A stretch of DNA of 52,389 nt from an uncultured Flavobacteriales bacterium (GCA_913048435.1 CAJWWC010000009.1:1-52389), one strand, 5' to 3'; numbered from the stretch's first letter, positions 29,041 through 38,391 are shown. A program made the numbers and translations. The notes: a model not told the origin generated them from the sequence alone.

Positions 29041-29048
29041 CAAAATTA
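29041..29048 (-). promoter_or_regulatory. Putative -7 box for the miaB operon
   Basis: Minus-strand TAATTTTG matches TAnnTTTG, leaving about 15 bases of leader before the ATG at 29019. A TTG is present only 11 bases upstream, closer than normal, so just the -7 half is claimed. Confidence 0.35.
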
Positions 29049-29135
29049 ATAAAAACTGACAAATTGACAGAAAAAAATATTTTCAAAATAATTATATTAT
29101 TTATAATATAACCGAAATTCATAACAGTCAGTCGT

Positions 29136-29167
29136 TTGGTAAATTCAAGAAAGGTGTTCTATATTTG
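29136..29167 (+). promoter_or_regulatory. topA promoter (Bacteroidota type)
   Basis: TTG at 29136-29138, a 21-base spacer and TATATTTG at 29160-29167 match TTG-N17-23-TAnnTTTG. Transcription would begin near 29173, about 20 bases before the ATG at 29195, which supports that start over the in-frame TTG at 29165. Confidence 0.65.
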
Positions 29168-29194
29168 CAAAAATTTATCGAAAGTTACTTATTT

Positions 29195-31507
29195 ATGGCA
29201 AAAAATTTAGTTATTGTAGAGTCACCTGCAAAAGCAAAGACAATTGAAGGTTTTTTGGGTAAAGATTTTTTAGTAAAATCAAGCGTAGGTCATATCAGGG
29301 ATTTACCCAAAAAAGGAGGGATGGCTATTGATATAGAAAATGGATTTAAACCTACTTACGAGGTTTCAGCTGACAAAAAAAAAGTAGTTGACGAATTAAG
29401 TAAACTTTCAAAAAATTCGGAGATTATTTGGCTTGCCACAGATGAGGATCGAGAAGGAGAGGCTATTGCGTGGCATTTACAAGAATCGTTAAAGCTTAAG
29501 CCAGAAAAAACTAAGCGTATTGTTTTCAATGAAATTACAGAATCAGCAATAAATAAAGCTGTAGTAAGCCCTAGAAAGATTGATTTAAATTTAGTTAATG
29601 CTCAACAGGCGAGAAGAGTTCTTGATAGATTGGTGGGTTTTGAATTGTCTCCAATTCTATGGAAAAAAGTGAAATATGGTCTTTCAGCCGGACGTGTTCA
29701 GTCAGTAGCAGTTAGATTGATTGTTGAGCGTGAAAAAGATATCACTAATTTTGTAAGTGAATCAACTTACAAAATTTCAGCCTATTTTTTAAATACAGAA
29801 CAAAAAGTTTTTAAGGCAGATTTGCCCAAGCGTTTTAAGTCAAAAGAAGAAGCGGTTTCGTTTTTAGAGGCTTGTTCAAAATCCACTTTCTTGATTTCTT
29901 CATTGACTAAAAAACCAGCGAAAAAATCTCCAACCGCTCCTTTTACAACATCAACCTTACAGCAAGAGGCTTCAAGAAAGTTGGGCTTTACTGTAGGTCA
30001 AACTATGAGTGTAGCCCAAAAGCTTTACGAATCAGGCAAAATTACTTACATGCGTACAGATAGCATGAATCTTTCTGACGATGCTATCAAGTCTGCGGGT
30101 ATTTTCATTAAGTCGAATTATGGAAGCGAATATTTCATGAGTAGAAAATTTGCCACTAAATCTAAAGGGGCTCAAGAGGCCCACGAAGCTATAAGACCTA
30201 CTAATTTAGCTAATTCTAAGGTTGACGGTGAGCGTAATCATCAAAGGTTGTATGAGCTTATTTGGAAAAGAACTATTGCTTCGCAAATGGCAGATGCCCA
30301 ATTGGAAAGAACTAACGCTGAAATAACAGTTTCTAATACATCACATTACTTTTTGGCCAAAGGAGAAATGATAAAGTTTGATGGTTTTCTCAAAGTGTAT
30401 ATGGAAAGTTCAGATGATGAGGACTCAGATGAACAAGATGGCATGTTACCTAAATTGATCGAAGGTGAAGTGGTGTTTAACAGAGAAATAACAGCTATTG
30501 AACGATTTAGCAAGCCCAAGCCAAGATTTACGGAGGCTAGCTTGGTCAAACGATTAGAAGAGCTTGGGATTGGCCGTCCATCTACCTATGCTTCAACAAT
30601 TACAACAATACAAAATAGAGGTTATGTCGAAAAAGGACAAAGCGAAGGAGTTTTAAAGCCTTATGTTAGTCTTGCGCTTAAGGACAAAACTATTACAGAA
30701 GAAAAAAAATCTGAAAAAACAGGATCAGATAAGTCTAAATTGAAACCTACAGATATTGGAATTGTAGTAACTGAATTTTTAGAAACTAACTTTTCAAATA
30801 TAATGGATTACGGTTTTACAGCTGACGTTGAAAAGGAATTTGACTTTATTGCAAAAGGCGAAAAAGTTTGGAACGAAATGATCAGTCAATTTTATGACGG
30901 TTTTGTTAAAACCGTCAATAATGTTGCTGATACTTCAGAGGCAGCTAAAGGTCAGCGACTTCTTGGAACTGAACCAAAATCAGGTGAAAATGTTTACGTT
31001 AAAATAGGTCGTTTTGGCCCTATGGCTCAGATTGGTGAGGCTAGTGATGAAAAGAAACCTAGATTCGCCTCATTATTAGCGTCGCAAAGTATCACCACAA
31101 TAACATTAGAAGAAACTTTAGAATTATTTAAATTGCCTAGAAATGTTGGAGAATTCGAGGGAGAAAAAGTAGTAGCATCCATAGGTCGATTTGGGCCCTA
31201 TTTAAGATTCAAAGGTAAGTTTGTGTCCATAAAGAAAGATGATGGTGACGAGCCATTAACTATTGAAATTGATAGGGCAATTGAGCTTATTTTAGCTCAC
31301 AGAAAGGTAGAAGCAGAAAGAATAATAAATCGCTTCGAAGGAGAGCCACTTGTTCAAGTTCTTAATGGTAGGTATGGTCCTTTTATTCAAATTGGTGAAG
31401 GTGCTCGTAAAAACAAAAAGAATGTTAAAATACCAAAAGATGTAGAGCCCAAATCTTTGACTAGAAAAATATGTCTAGAGTTGGCTGAAAAAAGTAAGAA
31501 AAAGTAA
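29195..31507 (+). CDS. topA: DNA topoisomerase I
   Basis: Type IA enzyme that relaxes negative supercoils. It begins MAKNLVIVESPAKAKTIEGFLG (Toprim), has the acidic TDEDREGEAIAWHL metal site near residue 80, and the active-site Tyr at about residue 285 in GKITYMRTDSM. Instead of zinc fingers, the C-terminal third has three TopoI-C repeats around RFGPMAQIG, RFGPYLRFKG and RYGPFIQIG, the usual Bacteroidota form. The next ATG directly follows its TAA, so the arginase-like gene is co-translated. Confidence 0.98.
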   Translation: MAKNLVIVESPAKAKTIEGFLGKDFLVKSSVGHIRDLPKKGGMAIDIENGFKPTYEVSADKKKVVDELSKLSKNSEIIWLATDEDREGEAIAWHLQESLKLKPEKTKRIVFNEITESAINKAVVSPRKIDLNLVNAQQARRVLDRLVGFELSPILWKKVKYGLSAGRVQSVAVRLIVEREKDITNFVSESTYKISAYFLNTEQKVFKADLPKRFKSKEEAVSFLEACSKSTFLISSLTKKPAKKSPTAPFTTSTLQQEASRKLGFTVGQTMSVAQKLYESGKITYMRTDSMNLSDDAIKSAGIFIKSNYGSEYFMSRKFATKSKGAQEAHEAIRPTNLANSKVDGERNHQRLYELIWKRTIASQMADAQLERTNAEITVSNTSHYFLAKGEMIKFDGFLKVYMESSDDEDSDEQDGMLPKLIEGEVVFNREITAIERFSKPKPRFTEASLVKRLEELGIGRPSTYASTITTIQNRGYVEKGQSEGVLKPYVSLALKDKTITEEKKSEKTGSDKSKLKPTDIGIVVTEFLETNFSNIMDYGFTADVEKEFDFIAKGEKVWNEMISQFYDGFVKTVNNVADTSEAAKGQRLLGTEPKSGENVYVKIGRFGPMAQIGEASDEKKPRFASLLASQSITTITLEETLELFKLPRNVGEFEGEKVVASIGRFGPYLRFKGKFVSIKKDDGDEPLTIEIDRAIELILAHRKVEAERIINRFEGEPLVQVLNGRYGPFIQIGEGARKNKKNVKIPKDVEPKSLTRKICLELAEKSKKK

Positions 31508-32668
31508 ATGGAGTTTGAGTTAAGTTTTAAGCCTGTTAATCATTCAATTGACGACTATCAATATGGTCAGATTGGTAGAAATATAATGACATATACATCT
31601 GGTAATTTTCCTAATCTTTCTGAGGCTGATTTAGTGATTTTTACCGTTTCGGAATATAGGGGATTTTCATCTGTAAGAAATGAAAATTCTTTTGAACATA
31701 TAAGAAACCAGCTTTATCAATTATTTGAAGGTCAAGAGAGACTTAGAATAGCCGATCTTGGACAGTTAATGTTAGGTGAAAAAATTAATGATACTTATCA
31801 ATTGTTGAGTGATGTTTTGGTTGAATGTGAGCAGCGAAATTTGTTTGCGGTTGTGATTGGTGGTGGACAGGATCTGACTGTTTCCCAATATCAATCTTGT
31901 GTCGAGATTGGAAAGATTTCCAATATGGTTAGCGTTGATTATTCACTTGATTTGGGATTTAAAAAAGATTCAATTGATGCAAAATCCTACCTTTCAGAAA
32001 TATTAAAAATAAAACCAAATTTTTTATTTAGTTTTACAAATATTGGCCTACAGACATATCACAATAGTGAGGATTCTTTAAAATTAATTAGCAAATTATT
32101 TTTTGACACTTACAGGCTAGGTGAAATAAGAAAAAATATTCAAGAAATTGAGCCAATTTTAAGAAACGCAGATTTTGTAAGTGTTGATTTAGGTAGTGTT
32201 AGACTTTCCGATAATCCATCTGTTATAGATGGTTCTCCAAACGGTTTTTATGCTGAAGAAATATGTCAAGTTATGCGTTATATTGGAATAAGTGGACGTA
32301 CAAAATCACTAGGCTTGTTTAATTATCTAAATTTTGGAGATGAAAAACTACAGTCAGAAAAATTAATAGCTCAAATGCTTTGGTGTTTTTTTGAAGGTTT
32401 TTTTCACAAAATGAAACAATTTAAAACTACTGATTCTGACTTAGTTAGGTATCATGTTTCTATGAGAAAGGGTGAATACAATACATGTTTTTTTAAAAAT
32501 AAAAAATTAGATAAATGGTGGATGGAAATTCCAATAATTAATATAAATCCATCATTAGAACTAGAAAATTGTTTTATTCCATGTTCATATAGTGACTATC
32601 AGATAGCGGTTAATGGAGATGTTCCCGAACGATGGTGGAAAGCATTTCAAAAATTGAATCAGCAATGA
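31508..32668 (+). CDS. Arginase/formimidoylglutamase-fold protein, probable pseudoenzyme
   Basis: 386 residues with the order of motifs of the ureohydrolase fold, but changed metal ligands. The expected GG-H motif is VVIGGGQDLT. The DAHxD motif is VDYSLD, with Ser in the place of His. The SxDxDxxDP motif reads SVDLGSVRLSD, with Gly in the place of the second Asp. The GxxxxEExxxxxRYIG helix after it is retained (NGFYAEEICQVMRYIG). With most Mn2+ ligands lost, arginase or formimidoylglutamase activity is unlikely. It begins immediately after the topA stop and lies 89 bases before porP/sprF. Similar genes near gldK occur in other Bacteroidota, so a role linked to gliding or T9SS is possible but unproven. 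Confidence 0.78.
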   Translation: MEFELSFKPVNHSIDDYQYGQIGRNIMTYTSGNFPNLSEADLVIFTVSEYRGFSSVRNENSFEHIRNQLYQLFEGQERLRIADLGQLMLGEKINDTYQLLSDVLVECEQRNLFAVVIGGGQDLTVSQYQSCVEIGKISNMVSVDYSLDLGFKKDSIDAKSYLSEILKIKPNFLFSFTNIGLQTYHNSEDSLKLISKLFFDTYRLGEIRKNIQEIEPILRNADFVSVDLGSVRLSDNPSVIDGSPNGFYAEEICQVMRYIGISGRTKSLGLFNYLNFGDEKLQSEKLIAQMLWCFFEGFFHKMKQFKTTDSDLVRYHVSMRKGEYNTCFFKNKKLDKWWMEIPIININPSLELENCFIPCSYSDYQIAVNGDVPERWWKAFQKLNQQ

Positions 32669-32677
32669 AATAATACT

Positions 32678-32689
32678 AACGCTAGCGTT
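32678..32689. repeat. Perfect 12-base palindrome after the arginase-like gene
   Basis: AACGCTAGCGTT followed by TTTC on the plus strand. It could be a short terminator hairpin between the topA unit and porP, but the stem is only 4 bp with a 4-base loop, so its function is uncertain. Confidence 0.3.
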
Positions 32690-32757
32690 TTTCTAGTAAA
32701 AAAAAATAGTTATTTTAGCCAAATATTAATAGTGATAATCGCTTTGACGTCACCTCT

Positions 32758-33663
32758 ATGAAAAAATATCTTTTGCAATTATTGTTGCTATTATTTGTGA
32801 TTAAATCTAATGCACAGCAAGACCCCCAGTTCAGTCAATATATCTTTAATAATTTATACTTTAATCCAGGCTCAACAGGAATTGAAAAGTCTGTAAGTGC
32901 AACTGCTCTTCACAGATCTCAATGGGTTGGATTTGAAGATGCACCCGTCTCAACAAATTTTACAGTTCAAAGTCCAATATCATTACTTAATGGTGGTATT
33001 GGACTTAATATTCTTACGGATAAAATTGGTCAAAATGAATTTTTATCGCTTAATTTATCATATTCACATCATTTCAATCTTTCTGATGGTAAGTTAGGTG
33101 TTGGTATTTCTTTCGGAGTTATTCAGGATGAAGTAGATGGTTCTAATATTATTACACAAGACCCAGATCCATCGATTCCATCTTCAATTGATAAAGCTTC
33201 TGGAATAGATCTTGGACTAGGATTATTTTATAATTCAGAAAAGTTGTATGTAGGTTTCTCATCTAAGCACATCAATGAACCAACTATTGCTACTACTTTA
33301 GATATTATAGATATCAAAAGACATTACTATCTTACATCCGGTTACATTCATGTATTAAATGACAAGATTGACCTTAAGCCTTCCTTTCTTGCAAAAACAG
33401 ATGGTGTAACAACCACAGTTGATCTGACATCATTAATCGAGTACAATAAAAAGCTTTGGGGTGGAGTTACATATAGACCCAGTACACGCGTAGTGTTACT
33501 ATTAGGAATGCATATTAATGAAGACTTGAAATTTGGATTTTCATACGATTTGCCAACTACTAATGTATCTTCGTCTGGAACATTTGAGTTTATGCTTGCA
33601 TACAGTTTTAAAATAGATTATAATAAAGTTGTTAAAGGATTTAAAAATCCTAGATTCTTATAA
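32758..33663 (+). CDS. PorP/SprF family type IX secretion outer-membrane protein
   Basis: 301 residues with a signal peptide (about 1-19, ending SNAQ). The family opening QQDPQFSQYIFNNLYFNPGSTG follows, then a beta-barrel ending in a C-terminal aromatic-rich strand. PorP/SprF proteins are outer-membrane partners of the T9SS. Some bind PorE or cargo with type B sorting domains, such as the adhesin SprB in Flavobacterium. Here it directly precedes gldK, which favours the PorP-like core role over an adhesin-specific SprF, but the two cannot be separated by sequence reading alone. Confidence 0.9.
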   Translation: MKKYLLQLLLLLFVIKSNAQQDPQFSQYIFNNLYFNPGSTGIEKSVSATALHRSQWVGFEDAPVSTNFTVQSPISLLNGGIGLNILTDKIGQNEFLSLNLSYSHHFNLSDGKLGVGISFGVIQDEVDGSNIITQDPDPSIPSSIDKASGIDLGLGLFYNSEKLYVGFSSKHINEPTIATTLDIIDIKRHYYLTSGYIHVLNDKIDLKPSFLAKTDGVTTTVDLTSLIEYNKKLWGGVTYRPSTRVVLLLGMHINEDLKFGFSYDLPTTNVSSSGTFEFMLAYSFKIDYNKVVKGFKNPRFL

Positions 33664-33669
33664 AATTGT

Positions 33670-33677
33670 TATATTTG
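33670..33677 (+). promoter_or_regulatory. Putative -7 box for gldKLMN
   Basis: TATATTTG matches TAnnTTTG, just 7 bases after the porP stop. Transcription would start near 33684 and give gldK an untranslated leader of nearly 90 bases. No TTG lies at the right distance upstream. Confidence 0.4.
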
Positions 33678-33693
33678 TGGCTTTGCTAAACTC

Positions 33694-33757
33694 AATCACC
33701 GCTTTTTTTGTGGTGATTTTGTGGCTTAAATAAACATGAAACCCTCTTAACGAGGTT
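33694..33757 (+). promoter_or_regulatory. Structured leader before gldK: two hairpins and a 4-codon ORF
   Basis: Hairpin 1 pairs AATCACC (33694-33700) with GGTGATT (33712-33718) around a T-rich loop. Hairpin 2 pairs 33740-33746 with 33752-33757 and has one bulged C. Between and within them is a tiny ORF, ATG at 33736 to TAA at 33750, reading MKPS. Hairpin 1 could also be a weak terminator or attenuator for porP. Confidence 0.35.
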
Positions 33758-33771
33758 AAAAAAAATGTACT

Positions 33772-35070
33772 ATGAAAAATTTTATTGTAATAGGACTAAT
33801 TGCGGTTGTATTTGTTAGCTGTTCAACATCCGGAAACGGAGAGCTAATTGGAATTCAAAATAGACCTATTTGGAATCCAACTGATCCCTACGGAATGGTG
33901 TTTGTTCCACAAGGAAGTTTTAACATGGGGCCTGGAGATCAAGATGTTCCTTACGCTCACGTAACACAGCATAAAACAGTATCTGTTGCTGCTTTCTACA
34001 TAGATGAAACTGAAATAACAAATAATGAGTACAGACAATTTGTTACATGGGTACGTGATTCCATAGCTCGTTTGATTTTGGGTGAAAATGGTGTTGAAGG
34101 CTATGAATTGATCGAAGAGGACGATTATGGTAATTTTATAGATCCACCCAACATTGATTGGAATAGAACAATTAGATGGGATGATGCTGAAGTAAGAGAA
34201 GTTCTTGAAGATGAAATGTATTTACCTGGGCATGAGCGGTTTCATTCAAGACGACAATTTGATACAAGAAAATATAATTATCGTTACGAGGATTTTGATA
34301 TTGTTAGAGCTTCAACTCGAACAAATAAAGCAAAGGGTAAAGAAGACAGATCAATTTTTATTGAAAAGCCTGAAATAAATATTTTTCCAGACACTTTAGT
34401 ATGGACCTCTGATTACACATATTCCTACAATGACCCGCTTTCTAGAAATTACTTTCATCATCCTGCATTTGATGATTATCCTGTTGTGGGTGTAAGTTGG
34501 AAACAAGCTGTAGCTTTCTCAAAATGGAGAACTCATATTTTAGATAATTATTTAAATGATAGAGAAGAGCCCCTTCATGATCAATTTCGTCTCCCAACTG
34601 AATCAGAATGGGAATACGCTGCCAGAGGCGGCTATGATCTTGCTCCATATCCTTGGGGCGGACCTTACACTACTAATGATGCTGGATGTTTTCTAGCCAA
34701 TTTTAAGCCAAGGCGAGGTAATTATACAGCAGATGGAGGGTTAAGAACTGTTAAAGTAGCTTCATATAATCCAAATAATTTTGGATTGTATGATATGGCA
34801 GGCAATGTTGCTGAATGGACAAGTAATGCATATGATGAATCAGCATTCAATTTCGCTCATGATATGAATTTCGATTTCAACTATGATGCGCAAGATAGTG
34901 ATCCAGAAATTTTAAAACGTAAAGTTGTTAGAGGTGGTTCATGGAAAGATATTTCTCATTATATCCAAGTCGGCACAAGAGATTATGAATATCAGGATAC
35001 CTCAAAATCTTACATTGGCTTTAGAAATGTAATATCATTCATTGGTAGAGATAAAGCAGACTTTAGATAA
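33772..35070 (+). CDS. gldK: Gliding motility / T9SS lipoprotein GldK
   Basis: 432 residues. A lipoprotein signal ends at FVSC (Cys17), followed by a formylglycine-generating-enzyme/sulfatase-modifying-factor fold: IDETEITNNEYRQFV near residue 80, the LPTESEWEYAARGG block, and GLYDMAGNVAEWTSNAYD. The C-terminal VVRGGSW and YIGFRNV motifs close the fold. GldK (PorK) does not act as a sulfatase modifier; with GldN it forms the periplasmic ring under the outer membrane of the T9SS. It was called GldK rather than GldJ because gldL-gldM-gldN follow directly. Confidence 0.95.
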   Translation: MKNFIVIGLIAVVFVSCSTSGNGELIGIQNRPIWNPTDPYGMVFVPQGSFNMGPGDQDVPYAHVTQHKTVSVAAFYIDETEITNNEYRQFVTWVRDSIARLILGENGVEGYELIEEDDYGNFIDPPNIDWNRTIRWDDAEVREVLEDEMYLPGHERFHSRRQFDTRKYNYRYEDFDIVRASTRTNKAKGKEDRSIFIEKPEINIFPDTLVWTSDYTYSYNDPLSRNYFHHPAFDDYPVVGVSWKQAVAFSKWRTHILDNYLNDREEPLHDQFRLPTESEWEYAARGGYDLAPYPWGGPYTTNDAGCFLANFKPRRGNYTADGGLRTVKVASYNPNNFGLYDMAGNVAEWTSNAYDESAFNFAHDMNFDFNYDAQDSDPEILKRKVVRGGSWKDISHYIQVGTRDYEYQDTSKSYIGFRNVISFIGRDKADFR

Positions 35071-35100
35071 TTTTTTAACATATTTAACTGAAAATATATT

Positions 35101-35715
35101 ATGGCATTAATTAACCCCAATTCAAAGAAATTTAAAAACGGAATGGCAAAGCTTTATGGTTTTGGAGCCGCTATTGTAATTCTCGGTGCACTATTTAAAT
35201 TAATGGATTGGCCTGGAGCTGGCGCAATGTTGACTATAGGGCTTTCCACAGAGGCAATTATTTTCTTTTTTTCTGCCTTTGAAAAACCACATGAAGAACC
35301 CGATTGGAGCTTAGTTTATCCCGAACTAGCATATATGAAAGATCCTGACAACAATTCTAATGAAAATTCTACTGTCCATGAGTTAGATAATATGCTTGAA
35401 AAAGCCAATGTTGATCAAGCACTCATTACAAGACTTGGTGATAATCTAAGAAGTTTTAACGAAACTGTTGAGGGTGTTAATAAATCAATGGACGCAGTAT
35501 CATCTACCGGAGAATACAGCGATCAGATGCGTGAAGCTGCAAGAAAATTAGCCGAGATGAATACATACTACGACCTACAGCTTAAAACCATGCAAAATAT
35601 AGGTAATTCTGTAAGCGATTCAGAAAAGTTTCAAATCGAGATATCTAAACTTGGTACTAATTTAGAAGCCCTAAATAAAATGTACTCGAATATGCTTAAT
35701 GCAATTAATAAATAA
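35101..35715 (+). CDS. gldL: T9SS motor protein GldL
   Basis: 204 residues with two N-terminal membrane helices (about 18-36 and 41-60) joined by MDWPGAG, then a long cytoplasmic helical domain. Glu51, in the STEAIIFFF helix, corresponds to the conserved membrane glutamate needed for proton-driven rotation of the GldL-GldM motor in Flavobacterium. The C-terminal part is coiled-coil-like. It lies 30 bases after gldK and 26 before gldM. Confidence 0.95.
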   Translation: MALINPNSKKFKNGMAKLYGFGAAIVILGALFKLMDWPGAGAMLTIGLSTEAIIFFFSAFEKPHEEPDWSLVYPELAYMKDPDNNSNENSTVHELDNMLEKANVDQALITRLGDNLRSFNETVEGVNKSMDAVSSTGEYSDQMREAARKLAEMNTYYDLQLKTMQNIGNSVSDSEKFQIEISKLGTNLEALNKMYSNMLNAINK

Positions 35716-35741
35716 TAACTTCATTTTAAACATTTTTATAG

Positions 35742-37433
35742 ATGGCTGGTAATAATCTTTCACCTAGACAAAAAATGATTGGTATGATGTATTTAGTTCT
35801 AACAGCTTTGTTAGCGTTAAATGTATCCAAACAAGTTTTAGATGCTTTTTCTAAAATCAATAATGGTATTGTTAAAACAACTAAAAATTTTAGCTTAAAA
35901 AATGATGATGTATATAATGAGTTTAACTTAGCAGCTGAAACTAATCCCACCAAAGCTGGACCATGGAAAGATAAAGCATTTAGTGTAAAAACTAAATCCG
36001 ACTCCTTAGTAAACATGATTCAAAGTTTGAAATTCAGTTTGGTTATGTTGGCAGAAGATAAAGTTACTTTAGAAGGTGAAAATTTAGATAAAGATGGTAA
36101 TCCACAGCCTATAAAAGAAATTAGTTTTGAAAATTTAACAGCCTCTCAACAAAACAAAAACATAATAAATATCAAAAAAAAGAAAGATAGATTATCCTCT
36201 GGTAATTTTCTTGTTAAGCAACCAAACGGTCAAATGCTTGTAGACAACCTTGAGTCTTTTAGAGATTACTCATTATCATTAATTAATGATGAATTGCTTT
36301 CTAAATCTATAAGTGAGACTATGAGTTATGAAGTTGAAAAAGTTGATGTTGGAGCAAAAGAATCTGATCAAACATGGCTCGAGCGTAACTTCTTTGACAT
36401 GCCGTTGGTAGCAGCGGTAACACTTCTTTCTAAAGTCCAGACTGATATTAGAAACACTGAATCTGATGTAATAAACTATCTCAAACAAGAAATAGATGCT
36501 GGTTCTATTAAATTCACATCTGCTGACGCAATACAAATCGCAACATCTAACTATGTTTTTTTGGGTGACTCTTTTAAAGCCGATGTTTTTTTAGCTGCTA
36601 AAGATACAACTCAAAATCCTTTAATATTTGTTGGTGATTATGAAGCCGATGAGGATGGTAATCTTAAAATGGTGGGTGACTATGATTCAATTCCTGTTGT
36701 TTCGGGAAGAGGTAAATATACTGTGAAGCCAAAATCAGAGGGATATAAAAAGTGGGGAGGTTTGATTTCTATGAAGACCGAAGCTGGCACGAAACTTTAT
36801 CCATTTAATGGTGAATATCAAGTTGCTAGAACTAATTTAGTCGTTTCTCCTACCAAAATGAACGTATTTTATATTCTTGCAAGTCATCCTTTGAAAGAGG
36901 GTGCTCTCGGAAACCCCATTGATGTGTCTGTTCCAGGAGTACCTAAAGACAAGCTCAGTGTAAGTTGTGATAATGGGATAGTAAGAAAAGTTCGTGGTGG
37001 TTGGGAAGTTTTTCCCAAAAAACCAGGAAAGTCTAAAATTAGCGTATCCGCTGAAATAGATGGTAAAAGAAGAAATATGGGTTCTTTGGAGTATAGAGTT
37101 ATGAGAACACCAAAACCCGAACCTAAATTTTTAGGCTCATCAAATAACAAAATCAAAAAGAGTAAGCTTACATCAAGTAATGCTAAAGTATATGCAGATT
37201 TGGCTGATTTTGTTTTTGATATAAAATATAAAATAACTGGATTCTCTGTCGATGTTAATCAAAGAGGTGAGATAGTTACTAGATACGCTAAAGGAAATAG
37301 GGTCACACCAGAAATGAAAGCACTTTTTGAAGATTTACCCATTGGTTCACCGATCTATTTTAATAATATCTCTTGTAAAGGACCTGACGGTGCGCCTAAA
37401 ACTCTACCTTCTATCAAATTAACAGTCAATTAA
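35742..37433 (+). CDS. gldM: T9SS motor protein GldM
   Basis: 563 residues: a single N-terminal membrane helix (about 11-30, MIGMMYLVLTALLALNVS), an elongated helical first domain, then beta-rich Ig-like domains up to the C-terminus. The conserved Arg next to the helix (Arg9) is present; in the known GldL5-GldM2 motor it faces the GldL glutamate. GldM spans the periplasm from the motor to the GldK-GldN ring. The 96-residue opposite-strand frame over its start is a shadow. Confidence 0.96.
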   Translation: MAGNNLSPRQKMIGMMYLVLTALLALNVSKQVLDAFSKINNGIVKTTKNFSLKNDDVYNEFNLAAETNPTKAGPWKDKAFSVKTKSDSLVNMIQSLKFSLVMLAEDKVTLEGENLDKDGNPQPIKEISFENLTASQQNKNIINIKKKKDRLSSGNFLVKQPNGQMLVDNLESFRDYSLSLINDELLSKSISETMSYEVEKVDVGAKESDQTWLERNFFDMPLVAAVTLLSKVQTDIRNTESDVINYLKQEIDAGSIKFTSADAIQIATSNYVFLGDSFKADVFLAAKDTTQNPLIFVGDYEADEDGNLKMVGDYDSIPVVSGRGKYTVKPKSEGYKKWGGLISMKTEAGTKLYPFNGEYQVARTNLVVSPTKMNVFYILASHPLKEGALGNPIDVSVPGVPKDKLSVSCDNGIVRKVRGGWEVFPKKPGKSKISVSAEIDGKRRNMGSLEYRVMRTPKPEPKFLGSSNNKIKKSKLTSSNAKVYADLADFVFDIKYKITGFSVDVNQRGEIVTRYAKGNRVTPEMKALFEDLPIGSPIYFNNISCKGPDGAPKTLPSIKLTVN

Positions 37434-37445
37434 ATTTAATCAATT

Positions 37446-38327
37446 ATGAAAAATTTAGTAATAACTTTAATATTTATTTTCTTAACCCAATTTACTTATT
37501 CACAAGATATTTTGGATGGTATACCACGTGACGGAGCTTATGATAAGGACATAAGAGATGGGGGTAAAGACAGAATGATTCAAGATTATCAATATGTAAG
37601 AGAATCTGATGTTATGTGGTCAACAAAAATTGAAAGAGTTATCGATTTACGAGAAAAAATGAATCAAGTTTTTTATTATCCGCTTAGTCCAATAAATGAC
37701 AGACAAAATCTAATTGATGTACTCACTCAAGCTATACAGGAAGGGAGTATTACAGCCTACGGAAATGCTACAAACGATGACGAATTTCAATCTCCGATGT
37801 CTCCATCAGAAGTTGCCAACATAGGCTTAAATGAGTTAGGACTTCAACCTGTAGAAATTGAAGAAATAGAAGATCCAGAAACAGGTGACGCATTACTAGA
37901 TACTACCTACAATAACTTTTCCGATTACACTCATAATGTTAAAAGTTACAGAATCAAAGAAGAATGGTTTTTTGATAAACAACGTTCAGTAATGGAAGTA
38001 AGAATAATTGGTATTTGTCCAGTTATTGACAGATACGATGATGATGGAATATATATTGGACCATCTTCTTTATTTTGGGTATACTTTCCAGAAGCTAGAA
38101 AAATTCTTTCAAAATCAGAAGTATTTAATCACAGGAAAAATGATGCTGCACGTTTAACGTATGATGATATTTTTCATAAAAGATTTTTTAGTAGTAGAAT
38201 TGTCAAAGAATCTAATAAGTATGATAGATCTATTCGTGATTACAAAGAAGGTATAGATGCTTTATTAGAGTCTGAAAAGATTAAAGAAGAAATCTTTAAT
38301 CTAGAACATGATTTATGGGAATACTAA
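37446..38327 (+). CDS. gldN: Gliding motility / T9SS protein GldN
   Basis: 293 residues with a signal peptide (about 1-19, ending TYSQ). The GldN domain follows, with RESDVMWSTKIERVIDLREKMN near residues 52-73, the VKSYRIKEEWFFDKQRSVMEVRI block and LFWVYFPEARKIL. GldN (PorN) forms the outer-membrane-associated periplasmic ring with GldK. It is the last gene of the operon, followed by a strong terminator. Confidence 0.96.
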   Translation: MKNLVITLIFIFLTQFTYSQDILDGIPRDGAYDKDIRDGGKDRMIQDYQYVRESDVMWSTKIERVIDLREKMNQVFYYPLSPINDRQNLIDVLTQAIQEGSITAYGNATNDDEFQSPMSPSEVANIGLNELGLQPVEIEEIEDPETGDALLDTTYNNFSDYTHNVKSYRIKEEWFFDKQRSVMEVRIIGICPVIDRYDDDGIYIGPSSLFWVYFPEARKILSKSEVFNHRKNDAARLTYDDIFHKRFFSSRIVKESNKYDRSIRDYKEGIDALLESEKIKEEIFNLEHDLWEY

Positions 38328-38350
38328 TTTTTGATTTACTTCAATATATA

Positions 38351-38377
38351 AAGTCTTCAATTGAAGACTTTTTTTAA
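38351..38377 (+). terminator. Rho-independent terminator of gldKLMN
   Basis: A 20-base perfect inverted repeat (38351-38370, 8-bp stem with an AATT loop) is followed by seven T. It ends 15 bases before the wbpA start and makes a clear border between the T9SS operon and the polysaccharide locus. Confidence 0.85.
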
Positions 38378-38391
38378 TTTAGTTAGATTTT

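Noticed and set aside
31508-32668. Calling the gene formimidoylglutamase (hutG)
   Set aside because: Most metal ligands are replaced and no histidine-degradation genes are nearby.
33772-35070. Reading gldK as a sulfatase-modifying (formylglycine-generating) enzyme
   Set aside because: The fold is shared, but the lipoprotein signal and the direct gldL-gldM-gldN context identify GldK.
38378-38391. TAGATTTT as a -7 box for wbpA
   Set aside because: It has one mismatch and reaches the start codon, so transcription would start inside the gene.
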